Shown one piece after another: positions 56,167 through 64,000 of a DNA stretch of 64,000 bases (within the stretch, counting starts at the first letter, position 1; every line of letters begins with the position of its first letter). The notes under the pieces are model-generated. The model saw nothing but the letters and a program-made list of their open reading frames with translations. It did not search any database and was not told the origin of the DNA. The translations under genes were made by a program, and so were the position numbers. The DNA comes from Rhodococcus sp. 1168 (GTDB taxonomy: Bacteria > Actinomycetota > Actinomycetes > Mycobacteriales > Mycobacteriaceae), in contig NZ_MKKY01000072.1 in NCBI RefSeq assembly GCF_002091955.1, positions 124,001 to 188,000 of the forward strand, given 5' to 3'.

Positions 56167-56654
56167 CCGAAGCGAACACCGAAACCGATCGTTGGACGCG
56201 CCACTGGAAGATTCCCTCGCGAATCTTCGGGCGTGCTCGGACTTCGACAGTGGCCCTCGGAATCTGTTTCGTGCTGACCGCACTGCTCTACGGTCAGGTA
56301 CGGCCTGAGCCGGAAGGAGCGGTGACCGGCCCGACTCCGGTCGACACCGGTCAATACCAGAACCGTCTCCCGAGCGACGTTCCAGAATCCCTACCGCCGT
56401 CGAGCAGCGTCCCGCCATCGCCGAGCGGCGACTCCACGACATCGCAAGACCCGTCGGACACAAGCGGCACACCGGAGGAGCCTGGGCAGCAGCGGCAACC
56501 GGGGCAGCAAAGAGAGCCAGGGTCGTCGACCGGAGAATCGGGCAGTACGACCTCGCAGGTTCCCACCTATTTGCCAGGTATCACCGTTCCTCCGCAACTG
56601 CGATCGCTGTATCCACAGGCGCCTACCACCTCAGCCCCGTCGAGCACCCCATGA
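56163..56654 (+). CDS. Hypothetical Pro/Ser/Gln-rich membrane-anchored protein (Rv3103c-like)
   Basis: 163 residues; ATG overlaps the MscS stop. After a charged start, one membrane segment ([18 protein letters not shown], about residues 35-52) is followed by a low-complexity outer domain rich in Pro, Ser, Thr, Gly and Gln, including imperfect repeats such as [12 protein letters not shown]. No catalytic motif is visible. A similar proline-rich gene lies between the MscS and ftsE genes in M. tuberculosis (from memory). It may be a surface or division-linked linker protein. Confidence 0.75.
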   Translation: MTEANTETDRWTRHWKIPSRIFGRARTSTVALGICFVLTALLYGQVRPEPEGAVTGPTPVDTGQYQNRLPSDVPESLPPSSSVPPSPSGDSTTSQDPSDTSGTPEEPGQQRQPGQQREPGSSTGESGSTTSQVPTYLPGITVPPQLRSLYPQAPTTSAPSSTP

Positions 56655-56715
56655 CATTCGAATCGCGGTCCTCACTTCGGTCGGCTACCCGCCGGTAAGG
56701 ACTACACTGCGAGCC

Positions 56716-57405
56716 GTGATCAGCACCACGAATGTGTCCAAGTCGTACAAGACGTCGACCAGGCCTGCTCTGGACAACGTGACCGTTTCCGTGGACAAGG
56801 GCGAGTTCGTCTTTCTCATCGGCCCTTCCGGTTCGGGCAAGTCGACGTTCATGCGCCTTCTTTTGAAGGAAGAGAGTCCGACCTCAGGGGACATCCACGT
56901 AGCGGACTTTCACGTCAATCGGCTCTCGTCACGGCGGGTTCCACGGTTGCGGCAGAGCATGGGGTGTGTTTTCCAGGACTTCCGGCTGCTCCAGCAAAAA
57001 ACCGTCGTCGAGAACGTCGCATTCGCCTTGGAAGTCATCGGCAAGCCGCGCTCGATGATCAAGCGGACAGTGCCCGAGGTTCTCGAACTGGTCGGGCTCG
57101 GCGGTAAGTCCGATCGCTTGCCCTCCGAACTGTCCGGCGGCGAACAACAACGCGTCGCGATCGCACGCGCATTCGTCAACCGACCGCTGGTTCTCCTGGC
57201 CGACGAGCCGACCGGAAACCTCGATCCCGACACCAGCCAAGACATCATGATGCTGCTCGAGCGGATCAACCGAACCGGCACGACTGTCCTCATGGCTACC
57301 CATGACAATCACATCGTCGACTCGATGCGGCGACGCGTCGTGGAACTGGACAACGGCCGAGTGGTGCGAGACGAGGCTCGCGGGGTCTACGGCGTGGGCA
57401 GATAG
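56716..57405 (+). CDS. ftsE: Cell division ATP-binding protein FtsE
   Basis: 229 residues from GTG 56716. ABC ATPase motifs: GPSGSGKST (Walker A), QDFRLL (Q-loop), [14 protein letters not shown] (signature), [11 protein letters not shown] (Walker B) and MATHD (switch). With FtsX it forms an ABC-type complex in the division site membrane that activates peptidoglycan hydrolases through the FtsX outer loop. It is separated from ftsX by 226 bases holding a tandem repeat, whereas ftsE and ftsX normally touch or overlap. Confidence 0.96.
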   Translation: MISTTNVSKSYKTSTRPALDNVTVSVDKGEFVFLIGPSGSGKSTFMRLLLKEESPTSGDIHVADFHVNRLSSRRVPRLRQSMGCVFQDFRLLQQKTVVENVAFALEVIGKPRSMIKRTVPEVLELVGLGGKSDRLPSELSGGEQQRVAIARAFVNRPLVLLADEPTGNLDPDTSQDIMMLLERINRTGTTVLMATHDNHIVDSMRRRVVELDNGRVVRDEARGVYGVGR

Positions 57406-57412
57406 CGTCTCC

Positions 57413-57571
57413 GGTCGTTCCGCAGGCTCCACTCCTGGACAGCGGGTCGTTCCGCAGGCTCCACTCCCGCAGCCTTCGGGTCGTTCCGCAGGCTCCACTC
57501 CCGCAGCCTTCGGGTCGTTCCGCAGGCTCCACTCCCGCAGCCTTCGGGTCGTTCCGCAGGCTCCACTCCCG
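57413..57571. repeat. 34-bp tandem repeat array between ftsE and ftsX
   Basis: Three exact 34-base copies start at 57444, 57478 and 57512 (GGGTCGTTCC GCAGGCTCCA opens the unit, CTCCCGCAGCCTTC closes it). A diverged copy starts at 57413 and a truncated one at 57546. The units abut without spacers. Each contains an AGGCT/AGCCT mini-hairpin. The rest of the 226-base gap shows no gene. Confidence 0.95.
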
Positions 57572-57631
57572 CCGGCACGCCGGCTGACATGACCTTCTCG
57601 ACCGCACACACCGAAGGGCCCGGATTCCGCG

Positions 57632-58537
57632 ATGCGCGCAAGTTTTATTTTCAGTGAGGTTCTGACCGGACTTCGCCGCAACATCACCATGACAATCGCC
57701 ATGATTCTCACGACCGCGATCTCGCTCGGCCTGTTCGGCGGCGGTCTGCTGGTCGTGCAGATGGCAGGAAAAACGCAACAGATCTTTCTCGATCGCGTCG
57801 AGGTGCAGATATTCCTCACCGACGACATTTCCGCGACCGACCCGGAGTGCGCGCAAGAAACATGCGCGGCGCTTCGTAGCGACCTGGAGTCGACCCCCTC
57901 AGTCGTGTCCGTCGAATACCTGAACCGGGATGACGCGGTCAAGGACGCGACCGAACGTGTCTTCAAGGACCAACCCGAGTTGGCACAGTTGGTCAGCCCG
58001 GACAGCTTCCCAGCGTCGTTCAAAGTGAAGTTGAGCGATCCCGAGCGGTTCGGCGTCATCAACGACAACTTTGCCGACCGTCCAGGAGTGCAGAGCGTGC
58101 TCAACCAACGCGACCTGGTCGAGCGGCTCTTCAGTGTGTTGAACGGGGTACGCAACGCCGCCTTCGCTATCGCCATCGTGCAGGCGATCGCCGCAGTTCT
58201 ATTGATTGCCAACATGGTTCAGATTGCGGCGTTCACCAGGCGTACCGAGGTCGGGATCATGCGACTGGTCGGCGCAACACGGTGGTACACGCAGTTACCG
58301 TTCCTGCTCGAGGCCGTCGTCGCGGCGATCATCGGATCGGCACTCGCAATCGCAGGACTGTTCGGTGCCAAGAACATCTTCATAGACGACGTACTCGCCG
58401 ACGTATACGAAGCCAACATTCTCGCGCGTATCTCCAACAGCGACGTGCTGCTGGTATCACCGTTCCTGGCCCTCGTCGGAATCGGTATGGCGGCCGTGAC
58501 TGCCTACATCACGCTGCGCCTCTACGTCAGAGAATAG
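57632..58537 (+). CDS. ftsX: Cell division protein FtsX
   Basis: 301 residues from ATG 57632. First helix MTIAMILTTAISLGLFGGG, then the outer loop domain with a cysteine pair (DPECAQETCAA) and SVVSVEYLNRDDAVK, and three C-terminal helices including RRTEVGIMRLVGATRWYTQ between them. It is the membrane partner of FtsE; its outer loop recruits cell wall hydrolases. Tandem-repeat arrays lie on both sides of the gene, so it is set apart from ftsE and smpB. Confidence 0.95.
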   Translation: MRASFIFSEVLTGLRRNITMTIAMILTTAISLGLFGGGLLVVQMAGKTQQIFLDRVEVQIFLTDDISATDPECAQETCAALRSDLESTPSVVSVEYLNRDDAVKDATERVFKDQPELAQLVSPDSFPASFKVKLSDPERFGVINDNFADRPGVQSVLNQRDLVERLFSVLNGVRNAAFAIAIVQAIAAVLLIANMVQIAAFTRRTEVGIMRLVGATRWYTQLPFLLEAVVAAIIGSALAIAGLFGAKNIFIDDVLADVYEANILARISNSDVLLVSPFLALVGIGMAAVTAYITLRLYVRE

Positions 58538-58546
58538 ATCCGCTCC

Positions 58547-58645
58547 GGCTGATTCTGGTCACTCCGCGGGCTCCGCTCCGGCTGATTCTGGTCACTCCGC
58601 GGGCTCCGCTCCGGCTGATTCTGGTCACTCCGCGGGCTCCGCTCC
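58547..58645. repeat. 33-bp tandem repeat array between ftsX and smpB
   Basis: Three exact 33-base copies (58547-58579, 58580-58612, 58613-58645) beginning GGCTGATTCTGGTCACTCCG and ending CGGGCTCCGCTCC, starting 9 bases after the ftsX stop. The unit shares a 23-base core with the ftsE-ftsX repeat. Nothing else is seen in the 202-base gap except the smpB upstream region. Confidence 0.96.
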
Positions 58646-58739
58646 GGCCGGAAGAAAACCGATTGCGCACCGGTTCTATGCTGGAGCGGCTGTGTAAACG
58701 AACGCACACGCCTTCCCGCGTTCGAGAAAGGGCCCTGCA

Positions 58740-59213
58740 GTGAGAGAGAAGGGCCGTAAGGCCATCGCGACCAACCGAAAAGCGCGACACAACTATGCGA
58801 TCCTCGATGTCTACGAGGCCGGTGTCGCCCTTGTCGGAACCGAAGTGAAGAGTCTTCGCGAAGGCAAAGCATCCCTGGCCGACGCTTTTGCGACTGTGGA
58901 TGACGGTGAGGTGTGGCTCCGCGGACTGCACATCCCCGAGTACACGCAGGGCAGCTGGACCAACCATGCACCGAGGCGCACTCGGAAGCTTCTTCTACAT
59001 AAGCGAGAAATCGAACGACTGGCGGGCAAGGTCAAGGAAGGGAGCCTGACGATCGTCCCGCTGTCGATGTATTTTTCCGATGGCAAGGTCAAGGTCGAAC
59101 TGGCCTTGGCCAGAGGTAAACAGGATTACGACAAGCGTCAGGACTTGGCGCGCCGCACCGCCGAGCGCGAGGTGACGCGCGAACTCGGACGTCGTATCAA
59201 GGGTATGCGCTGA
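58740..59213 (+). CDS. smpB: SsrA-binding protein SmpB
   Basis: 157 residues from GTG 58740. Hallmarks: [18 protein letters not shown] start ([15 protein letters not shown]), [42 protein letters not shown] and the basic tail [20 protein letters not shown]. SmpB carries tmRNA into stalled ribosomes for trans-translation; the tmRNA gene lies 2.4 kb downstream at 61624. Its stop overlaps the proposed CTG start of the next gene. Confidence 0.96.
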   Translation: MREKGRKAIATNRKARHNYAILDVYEAGVALVGTEVKSLREGKASLADAFATVDDGEVWLRGLHIPEYTQGSWTNHAPRRTRKLLLHKREIERLAGKVKEGSLTIVPLSMYFSDGKVKVELALARGKQDYDKRQDLARRTAEREVTRELGRRIKGMR

Positions 59214-60073
59214 CAGCAATCCTGCTCGCGCTCGTCGCAGCCGTCGGCTATGGAGTCAGCGACTTCGTCGGCGGAGTCGCATCGAGGCGGGTAGCCGCAC
59301 TTCGGGTCGTCATCGTTTCTTACCCGTTCTCTTTGGTCGTCGTCTTGCTGATAGCCCCATTCGTCGGCGGCACCGTGTCGTTGGTTCCGATGCTGTGGGG
59401 GCTGGCGTCCGGTGTCGCCGGGGGACTTGCCGTGTGGTGGTTCTATCTCGCTCTGGCGTCGGGACCGATGGCCGTCGTGTCGCCGCTGACGGCCGTCCTC
59501 GTCGCCGGTATACCAGTGCTCGCTGGGCTCCTGATCGGCGAAAGACCCGGCATACTCGCATTTTGCGGAATTGCCCTTGCACTCGTTGCGGTCGTCTTGG
59601 TGAGCAAGGAGTCGCCGGACGAGGCGACTGGCGAGGTGGCGGGCGGTCGCGACATGAGATTCACTCGTACGGTCGCCTGGCTCACGGTCGGCTCGGGCAT
59701 CACTTTCGCGATGGCGTTCATCTGTCTCCATCAGATCGGTGAAGGGTCTGGGCTGTGGCCACTAGCCGCGTCGCGAGCCTCGGCGACCGCCGTGGTGTGG
59801 AGCGTCGCCTTGGCAACCGGCCACTTTTCCGCCACCCATGGAAGTGTTCTGAAACTCGCGGCGTTCGTCGGCGTGCTCGACGTCGTCGCGAACGCCGCGC
59901 TGCTCTACGCCTACCAGGGTGGGATGCTCTCGCTTGTCAGCGTCATCGCGTCGCTGTATCCGGCGGCGACGGTGCTGTTGGCGATGGTCATGCTCGGCGA
60001 GCGTGTTGGTCGTCTGCAGCAGATCGGAATGGTCATAGCTCTCGGTGCGGTCGGGATGATCGCCGTCGCGTGA
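59210..60073 (+). CDS. EamA/DMT family transporter
   Basis: 287 residues if started at CTG 59210 ([19 protein letters not shown]), which overlaps the smpB stop as CTGA and follows AAGGG at 59199-59203. The first membrane helix is complete only with this start; the next usable start, TTG 59333, would delete it. No ATG, GTG or TTG is available upstream in frame. About ten helices are present in two EamA halves ([40 protein letters not shown]). It exports or imports a small metabolite of unknown identity. Confidence 0.85.
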   Translation: MTAILLALVAAVGYGVSDFVGGVASRRVAALRVVIVSYPFSLVVVLLIAPFVGGTVSLVPMLWGLASGVAGGLAVWWFYLALASGPMAVVSPLTAVLVAGIPVLAGLLIGERPGILAFCGIALALVAVVLVSKESPDEATGEVAGGRDMRFTRTVAWLTVGSGITFAMAFICLHQIGEGSGLWPLAASRASATAVVWSVALATGHFSATHGSVLKLAAFVGVLDVVANAALLYAYQGGMLSLVSVIASLYPAATVLLAMVMLGERVGRLQQIGMVIALGAVGMIAVA

Positions 60074-60152
60074 TGGTCCGATTCCGGTTGGGTGCACATG
60101 ATTGCCGTGCCGATCCCGGTTGAATCACCCACTACGGGGGTATCAGGGGTTG

Positions 60153-61529
60153 ATGACCGCCAACATCGACTCGACCCCGCTTCGCGTGCTTGTCACCGGA
60201 GCGACGGGCTATCTCGGAGGACGCCTCGCTCCGCGGCTTCTCGACGCTGGTTACACAGTGCGAGTGTTGGCGCGTAACCCTGACAAGCTGGACGGTGTTC
60301 CGTGGGCAGACGACGTCGAGATCGCGCAGGGTGACCTCAACGATCGAGATTCTCTGAAGGCTGCGTTCGCGGACGTCGACGTCGTCTACTACCTCGTCCA
60401 CTCGATGGGCTCGGTAGGCCACGACAATTTTGCGGACGCCGAGCGTGCCGGCGCCGAGAACGTCGCCGAGGTCGCCGCTGAAAGCGGAGTGGGAAGAATC
60501 GTCTACCTCGGCGGATTGCACCCCACCGACGGCCAGCTGTCGGAGCATCTGCAATCTCGCGCCGAAGTAGGTCGGATTCTCATCGAATCCTCGGTCCCCA
60601 CCCTGGTGCTCCAGGCTGGCGTCGTGATCGGTTCGGGATCGGCGTCGTTCGAGATGATCCGGCACCTGACGAACCGTCTACCGGTCATGACTACGCCGAG
60701 ATGGGTGCACAACAGGATTCAGCCGATAGCGGTGCGAGATATGCTCCACTACCTCATCGGTGCCGCTGAGGCCGATCTGAAGGAGAGCCGAACGTTCGAC
60801 GTCGGAGGCCCCGACGTCATGGAGTACGGCGAAATGATGAACATTTACGCAGGAGTGGCCGGGCTGCGCCAGCGTCGGATGGTGGTGCTGCCGGTGTTGA
60901 CGCCGCGTCTCGCCGGCCATTGGATCGGACTGGTCACCCCGATCCCGCGCGGACTGGCCATGCCACTCATCGAATCTTTGCAATTCGACGCCGTCGCACA
61001 CGAAATGGACGTCGATTCGATCATCCCTCGACCTGCAGGTGGTCTGACCTCGTATCGAGACTCCGTTCGTCTCGCGCTGCGGAACATCGAGGAAGGGGAG
61101 ACCGAAACGACGTGGTCCGACTCCGACTCGGCGCAACCGTCCGATCCACTGCCGACCGATCCGACGTGGGCAGGCGAGGTCGTCTATCGCGACAACCGCA
61201 GCGTATTTCTCGGTAGCGGGCCCAGCGAGATCCGTAGTCGACTGCGAGGCGCTGTCGAATCAGGTGAATTGAAGGGTTGGCGTCGGGAGGACCGTGACGG
61301 GGAAAACTCGGGTGAGGTGCGGTTGCGGTCTACCGCATCACTGCCTGGCGACGCGCGGATGCACTACCGAGTGATATCGGCGGGTGGTGGCACTCGACTC
61401 GAACAGCGAACCTATTTCTTCCCACGCGGACTCGCAGGGAGAGTGTTCTGGTACGGGTCACTGCCGGCCCGCAAGGTCCTGCTGGGCCGTACGTTGCAGG
61501 CGGTCGTCGGGCAGGTCGACCGCGCCTGA
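60153..61529 (+). CDS. NAD(P)-binding epimerase-like protein with C-terminal DUF2867
   Basis: 458 residues from ATG 60153. N-terminal Rossmann domain: VLVTGATGYLGGRLAPRLL, ADVDVVYYLVHSMG, VGRIVYLGGLHPTD, with the extended SDR layout but no standard YxxxK pair evident. The C-terminal about 150 residues (from TWAGEVVYRD to GRVFWYGSLPARKVLLGRTL) match DUF2867, which also ends YW...P. Such fusions are common in mycolata and of unknown function. It follows the EamA gene on the same strand by 79 bases. Confidence 0.85.
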   Translation: MTANIDSTPLRVLVTGATGYLGGRLAPRLLDAGYTVRVLARNPDKLDGVPWADDVEIAQGDLNDRDSLKAAFADVDVVYYLVHSMGSVGHDNFADAERAGAENVAEVAAESGVGRIVYLGGLHPTDGQLSEHLQSRAEVGRILIESSVPTLVLQAGVVIGSGSASFEMIRHLTNRLPVMTTPRWVHNRIQPIAVRDMLHYLIGAAEADLKESRTFDVGGPDVMEYGEMMNIYAGVAGLRQRRMVVLPVLTPRLAGHWIGLVTPIPRGLAMPLIESLQFDAVAHEMDVDSIIPRPAGGLTSYRDSVRLALRNIEEGETETTWSDSDSAQPSDPLPTDPTWAGEVVYRDNRSVFLGSGPSEIRSRLRGAVESGELKGWRREDRDGENSGEVRLRSTASLPGDARMHYRVISAGGGTRLEQRTYFFPRGLAGRVFWYGSLPARKVLLGRTLQAVVGQVDRA

Positions 61530-61623
61530 CGCACCGCGGTTGGTATCCCGATGGGTATCGGGATGATTCTGCTCGGCGCACGCGTTACACTGACAAGCCG
61601 GAGCACAGTGTTTCGGAACATAC

Positions 61624-61991
61624 GGGGCTGAACGGTTTCGACTTTGTATGTTGAGTCAGGGGAAGCGTGTCGGTGCAGGCGAGAGACCACCGTAAGCGTC
61701 ATCGCAAAAATATAAGCGCCGATTCCAATCAGCGCGACTACGCACTCGCTGCCTAAGTAGCGACTGCGTGTCTGTCAGTCCGGGTTTGCCCTCGGTCCGG
61801 GTACTGGCATCAGCTAGAGGGCTTACCGATTCACTCGGCCACGGAGTGATGAGGAAAATCAAACAGTGGCTGGGATCGTCATCCTGGCTTGTTTGCGAGA
61901 TCGGGAGATCCAAGTAGAGGCATAGCAGACTGCACACGGAGAAGCCCTGGCAATGCAGCAGAGGACCCGGGTTCGATTCCCGGCAGCTCCA
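61624..61991 (+). ncRNA. ssrA: tmRNA (ssrA)
   Basis: The 5' end GGGGCTG pairs with CAGCTCC at 61984-61990 to form the acceptor stem; AACGGTTTCGACTTTG and GGGTTCGATTCCC (T arm) are the tRNA-like hallmarks. The tag reading frame is 61718-61756: resume codon GCC, then ADSNQRDYALAA and TAA. tmRNA rescues stalled ribosomes with SmpB and marks the unfinished protein for proteolysis. CCA is not encoded. Confidence 0.97.
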
Positions 61992-61996
61992 CGCAG

Positions 61997-62045
61997 ACGC
62001 CGGGCCGCACAAGAGCACCAGCTCTCGAGCGGCCCGGCGTTTTTC
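61997..62045 (+). terminator. Intrinsic terminator of ssrA
   Basis: Arms ACGCCGGGCCGC (61997-62008) and GCGGCCCGGCGT (62029-62040) followed by TTTTT, 5 bases after the tmRNA end. The remaining bases up to 62174 show no gene. Confidence 0.92.
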
Positions 62046-62174
62046 TGTATGCCAGTCTCCTTGGCGCTCCGCATCTCTGTACACGTCGCCGGATCGCAGG
62101 TGCGCCGACGCGAATCATCGCCGGGGAACTAGTGTTGTCCGGGAGTTGACTCTGCGACAAGAAGGAGGCGCATC

Positions 62175-63815
62175 ATGGCGCACGAACGAGCTGGTTCCAT
62201 TGCTCTGCCTGAGGATCTCGTCGATCTCGCGCAGCTGGTCACGGCCTACTACTCGCGTACTCCGGACATGTCGGATCCGGGCCAACACGTCGTTTTCGGG
62301 ACGTCCGGTCACCGCGGATCGAGCCTGGATACGGCGTTCAACGAGGCCCATATTCTCGCAACGACGCAGGCGATCGTCGAATACCGCGCGGCGCAGGGCA
62401 TCGCCGGCCCGATGTTCATCGGTCGTGACACGCACGCACTGTCCGAGCCCGCCTGGACCACCGCGTTGGAAGTTCTTGCCGCAAACGATGTTTCGGTTCT
62501 CGTCGACTCCGGAGATCGCTATACGCCGACGCCCGCAGTCAGTCACGCGATTCTGCGCTACAACTCGACCGGATCTTCGGCCAAGGCCGACGGCATCGTC
62601 GTCACACCTTCACACAATCCGCCGCGTGACGGCGGTTTCAAGTACAACCCTCCGCACGGTGGCCCCGCGGACAGTGACGCTACGTCCGTGATCGCGGACC
62701 GTGCGAACGAGCTTCTGCGAGGTGGACTGGCAGGTGTGAAGCGTGTGTCGTTGGCGACCGCACTCAATACCTCGGTGGACAAGTACGACTTCCTTGGAAC
62801 TTACGTCGAGGATCTGCCGAATGTCGTAGATCTCGACGCGATCAGGTCGGCCGGGGTGCGCATCGGTGCCGATCCGCTCGGTGGTGCGAGTGTCGACTAT
62901 TGGCAGGCGATAGCCGAGCGTCACAACCTCGACCTCACTGTCGTCAATCCACTCGTCGACGCGACTTTTCGCTTCATGACGCTCGATACCGACGGAAAGA
63001 TCCGAATGGATTGTTCGTCTCCCAACGCGATGGCGTCGTTGATCGCAGCACGGAACTCGTACGACATCTCCACGGGAAACGACGCCGACTCGGACCGCCA
63101 CGGAGTGGTGACACCTGACGGTGGTCTGATGAATCCCAATCACTACCTGGCCGTTGCAATCGACTACCTCTTCACCCACCGGACCGGCTGGCCGCCGAAC
63201 TGCAAGGTCGGAAAGACCTTGGTGTCGTCTTCGATGATCGATCGTGTCGTCGCAGGCCTCGGTAAAGACTTGCTCGAGGTCCCTGTCGGATTCAAATGGT
63301 TCGTGCCTGGACTCCTCGACGGCAGTCTCGGATTCGGCGGCGAGGAGTCGGCGGGAGCGTCGTTCCTGCGAACCGACGGGCGGGTATGGACGACGGACAA
63401 GGACGGCATCATTCTCGCGCTGCTCGCCTCCGAGATCACCGCTGTCACGGGCAAAACGCCGTCCCAGCGCTACGCCGACTTCACTGCGCAGTACGGCAGT
63501 CCCGTGTACGCACGGGTCGACGCGCCGGCTTCCCGTGAGGAGAAGGCCGTCCTGGCGAAGCTCTCCGCCGACCAGGTCACGGCAACCGAACTTGCGGGGG
63601 AGAAGATCACGGCCACACTGACTACCGCACCAGGTAACGGCGGCGCGATCGGGGGACTGAAGGTGACCACCGAAAACGCGTGGTTCGCCGCACGTCCATC
63701 GGGAACCGAGGATGTCTACAAGATCTACGCCGAATCGTTCAAGGGCGAAGATCATCTCGCGCAGGTTCAGACCGCTGCGAGAGAACTGGTGTCGCAGGCA
63801 CTCGACCGATCGTGA
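62175..63815 (+). CDS. pgm: Phosphoglucomutase, alpha-D-glucose-phosphate specific
   Basis: 546 residues from ATG 62175 with AAGGAGG upstream. Catalytic phosphoserine loop [19 protein letters not shown] (Ser about residue 140), metal-binding [12 protein letters not shown], sugar-binding [13 protein letters not shown] and the phosphate loop [16 protein letters not shown] near the C-terminus. It interconverts glucose-1-phosphate and glucose-6-phosphate for glycogen, trehalose and cell wall synthesis. Its stop overlaps the start of the next gene as GTGA. Confidence 0.96.
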   Translation: MAHERAGSIALPEDLVDLAQLVTAYYSRTPDMSDPGQHVVFGTSGHRGSSLDTAFNEAHILATTQAIVEYRAAQGIAGPMFIGRDTHALSEPAWTTALEVLAANDVSVLVDSGDRYTPTPAVSHAILRYNSTGSSAKADGIVVTPSHNPPRDGGFKYNPPHGGPADSDATSVIADRANELLRGGLAGVKRVSLATALNTSVDKYDFLGTYVEDLPNVVDLDAIRSAGVRIGADPLGGASVDYWQAIAERHNLDLTVVNPLVDATFRFMTLDTDGKIRMDCSSPNAMASLIAARNSYDISTGNDADSDRHGVVTPDGGLMNPNHYLAVAIDYLFTHRTGWPPNCKVGKTLVSSSMIDRVVAGLGKDLLEVPVGFKWFVPGLLDGSLGFGGEESAGASFLRTDGRVWTTDKDGIILALLASEITAVTGKTPSQRYADFTAQYGSPVYARVDAPASREEKAVLAKLSADQVTATELAGEKITATLTTAPGNGGAIGGLKVTTENAWFAARPSGTEDVYKIYAESFKGEDHLAQVQTAARELVSQALDRS

Positions 63816-64000
63816 CAGCTCCGAAACCGACCGACGGTGTGAAGGGCGGCGCACTGCCGTCGCAAATCTGGGTCCTGATCTCGGCGAGCTTCGTGATTGC
63901 TCTCGGATTCGGCATCGTCGCACCGGTCATTCCACAGTTCGCCACCGAATTCGGTGTCGGTGTCGTCGCTGCGTCGGCGGTCATCAGCGTGTTTGCGGCG
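63812..64000 (+). CDS. MFS transporter, N-terminal fragment at window edge
   Basis: The GTG at 63812 overlaps the pgm stop. The 63 visible residues have a short polar start ([13 protein letters not shown]), a first membrane helix ([20 protein letters not shown]) with the [10 protein letters not shown] motif typical of drug-type MFS exporters, and the start of a second helix. The rest lies outside the window, so the substrate class cannot be judged. Confidence 0.8.
   Translation, partial: MTAPKPTDGVKGGALPSQIWVLISASFVIALGFGIVAPVIPQFATEFGVGVVAASAVISVFAA

Noticed and set aside
56929..58215. Long minus-strand open frame across ftsE, the repeats and ftsX
   Set aside because: It is antisense to two well-supported genes and its repetitive part simply translates the 34-base repeats.
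57413..58645. CRISPR-like arrays around ftsX
   Set aside because: The repeats abut directly with no unique spacers and there are no cas genes, so they are tandem repeats.

Overview
The window reads as one chromosomal segment of a high-GC, mycolic-acid-containing actinobacterium, most likely Rhodococcus or a close relative. The reasons are gene order that follows the Mycobacterium tuberculosis Rv3214-to-Rv3193c block (recalled from memory, not searched), actinobacterial hallmark genes (whiB7, adnA/adnB, uvrD2 with HRDC, mycoredoxin, Rpf, UPF0182) and a tmRNA tag, ADSNQRDYALAA, one residue from the mycobacterial tag as I recall it. No phage, plasmid, insertion sequence or CRISPR array was seen.

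Layout: (1) 1-10.2 kb: histidine phosphatase (cut by the edge), ParA-like ATPase, a PQQ-like-repeat membrane protein with the RNA helicase rhlE, a ferritin-like protein, DUF3107, a TetR regulator, a DUF3152 predicted metzincin, moeZ and a TIGR02569 protein. (2) 10.2-20.6 kb: an accessory nitrate/nitrite assimilation block (FadR-type regulator, NimT/CynX transporter, narK, nirB, nirD, nnaR, sirohydrochlorin chelatase, a MobA-MoeA fusion) that interrupts the mycobacterial-like order. (3) 20.6-22.2 kb: thioesterase and a broken MocR-type regulator. (4) 22.2-35.3 kb: alkyltransferase-like protein, hydrolase, the AdnAB helicase-nuclease, DoxX protein, ion channel, nudC, mycoredoxin and uvrD2. (5) 35.3-45.2 kb: whiB7 behind a long leader that looks like a ribosome-controlled attenuator, an ABC1-type kinase paired with an E1/cyclodehydratase-like protein, two predicted proteases, a PPA1309 protein and UPF0182. 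(6) 45.2-53.9 kb: an Rpf with a structured leader, initiator tRNA, acyl-CoA ligase, ECF42-type sigma factor with its DGPF partner, fadE23, fadE24 and hisN. (7) 54.1-64 kb: prfB, MscS channel, ftsE, ftsX, smpB, an EamA transporter, an NAD(P)-binding protein, ssrA, pgm and the start of an MFS transporter.

Functional themes: nitrogen assimilation with its cofactors (siroheme, molybdopterin); double-strand-break processing (AdnAB, UvrD2); translation-stress response (WhiB7, SmpB/ssrA, PrfB); cell division and resuscitation (FtsEX, Rpf); fatty acid oxidation (FadE23/24). The signals that most merit a second look are the whiB7 leader, the E1-like/ABC1 kinase pair beside it, two related tandem-repeat arrays that bracket ftsX, the rpf leader, the operator ahead of fadE24, and the collapsed MocR gene. 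All family names come from reading motifs; no database was searched.
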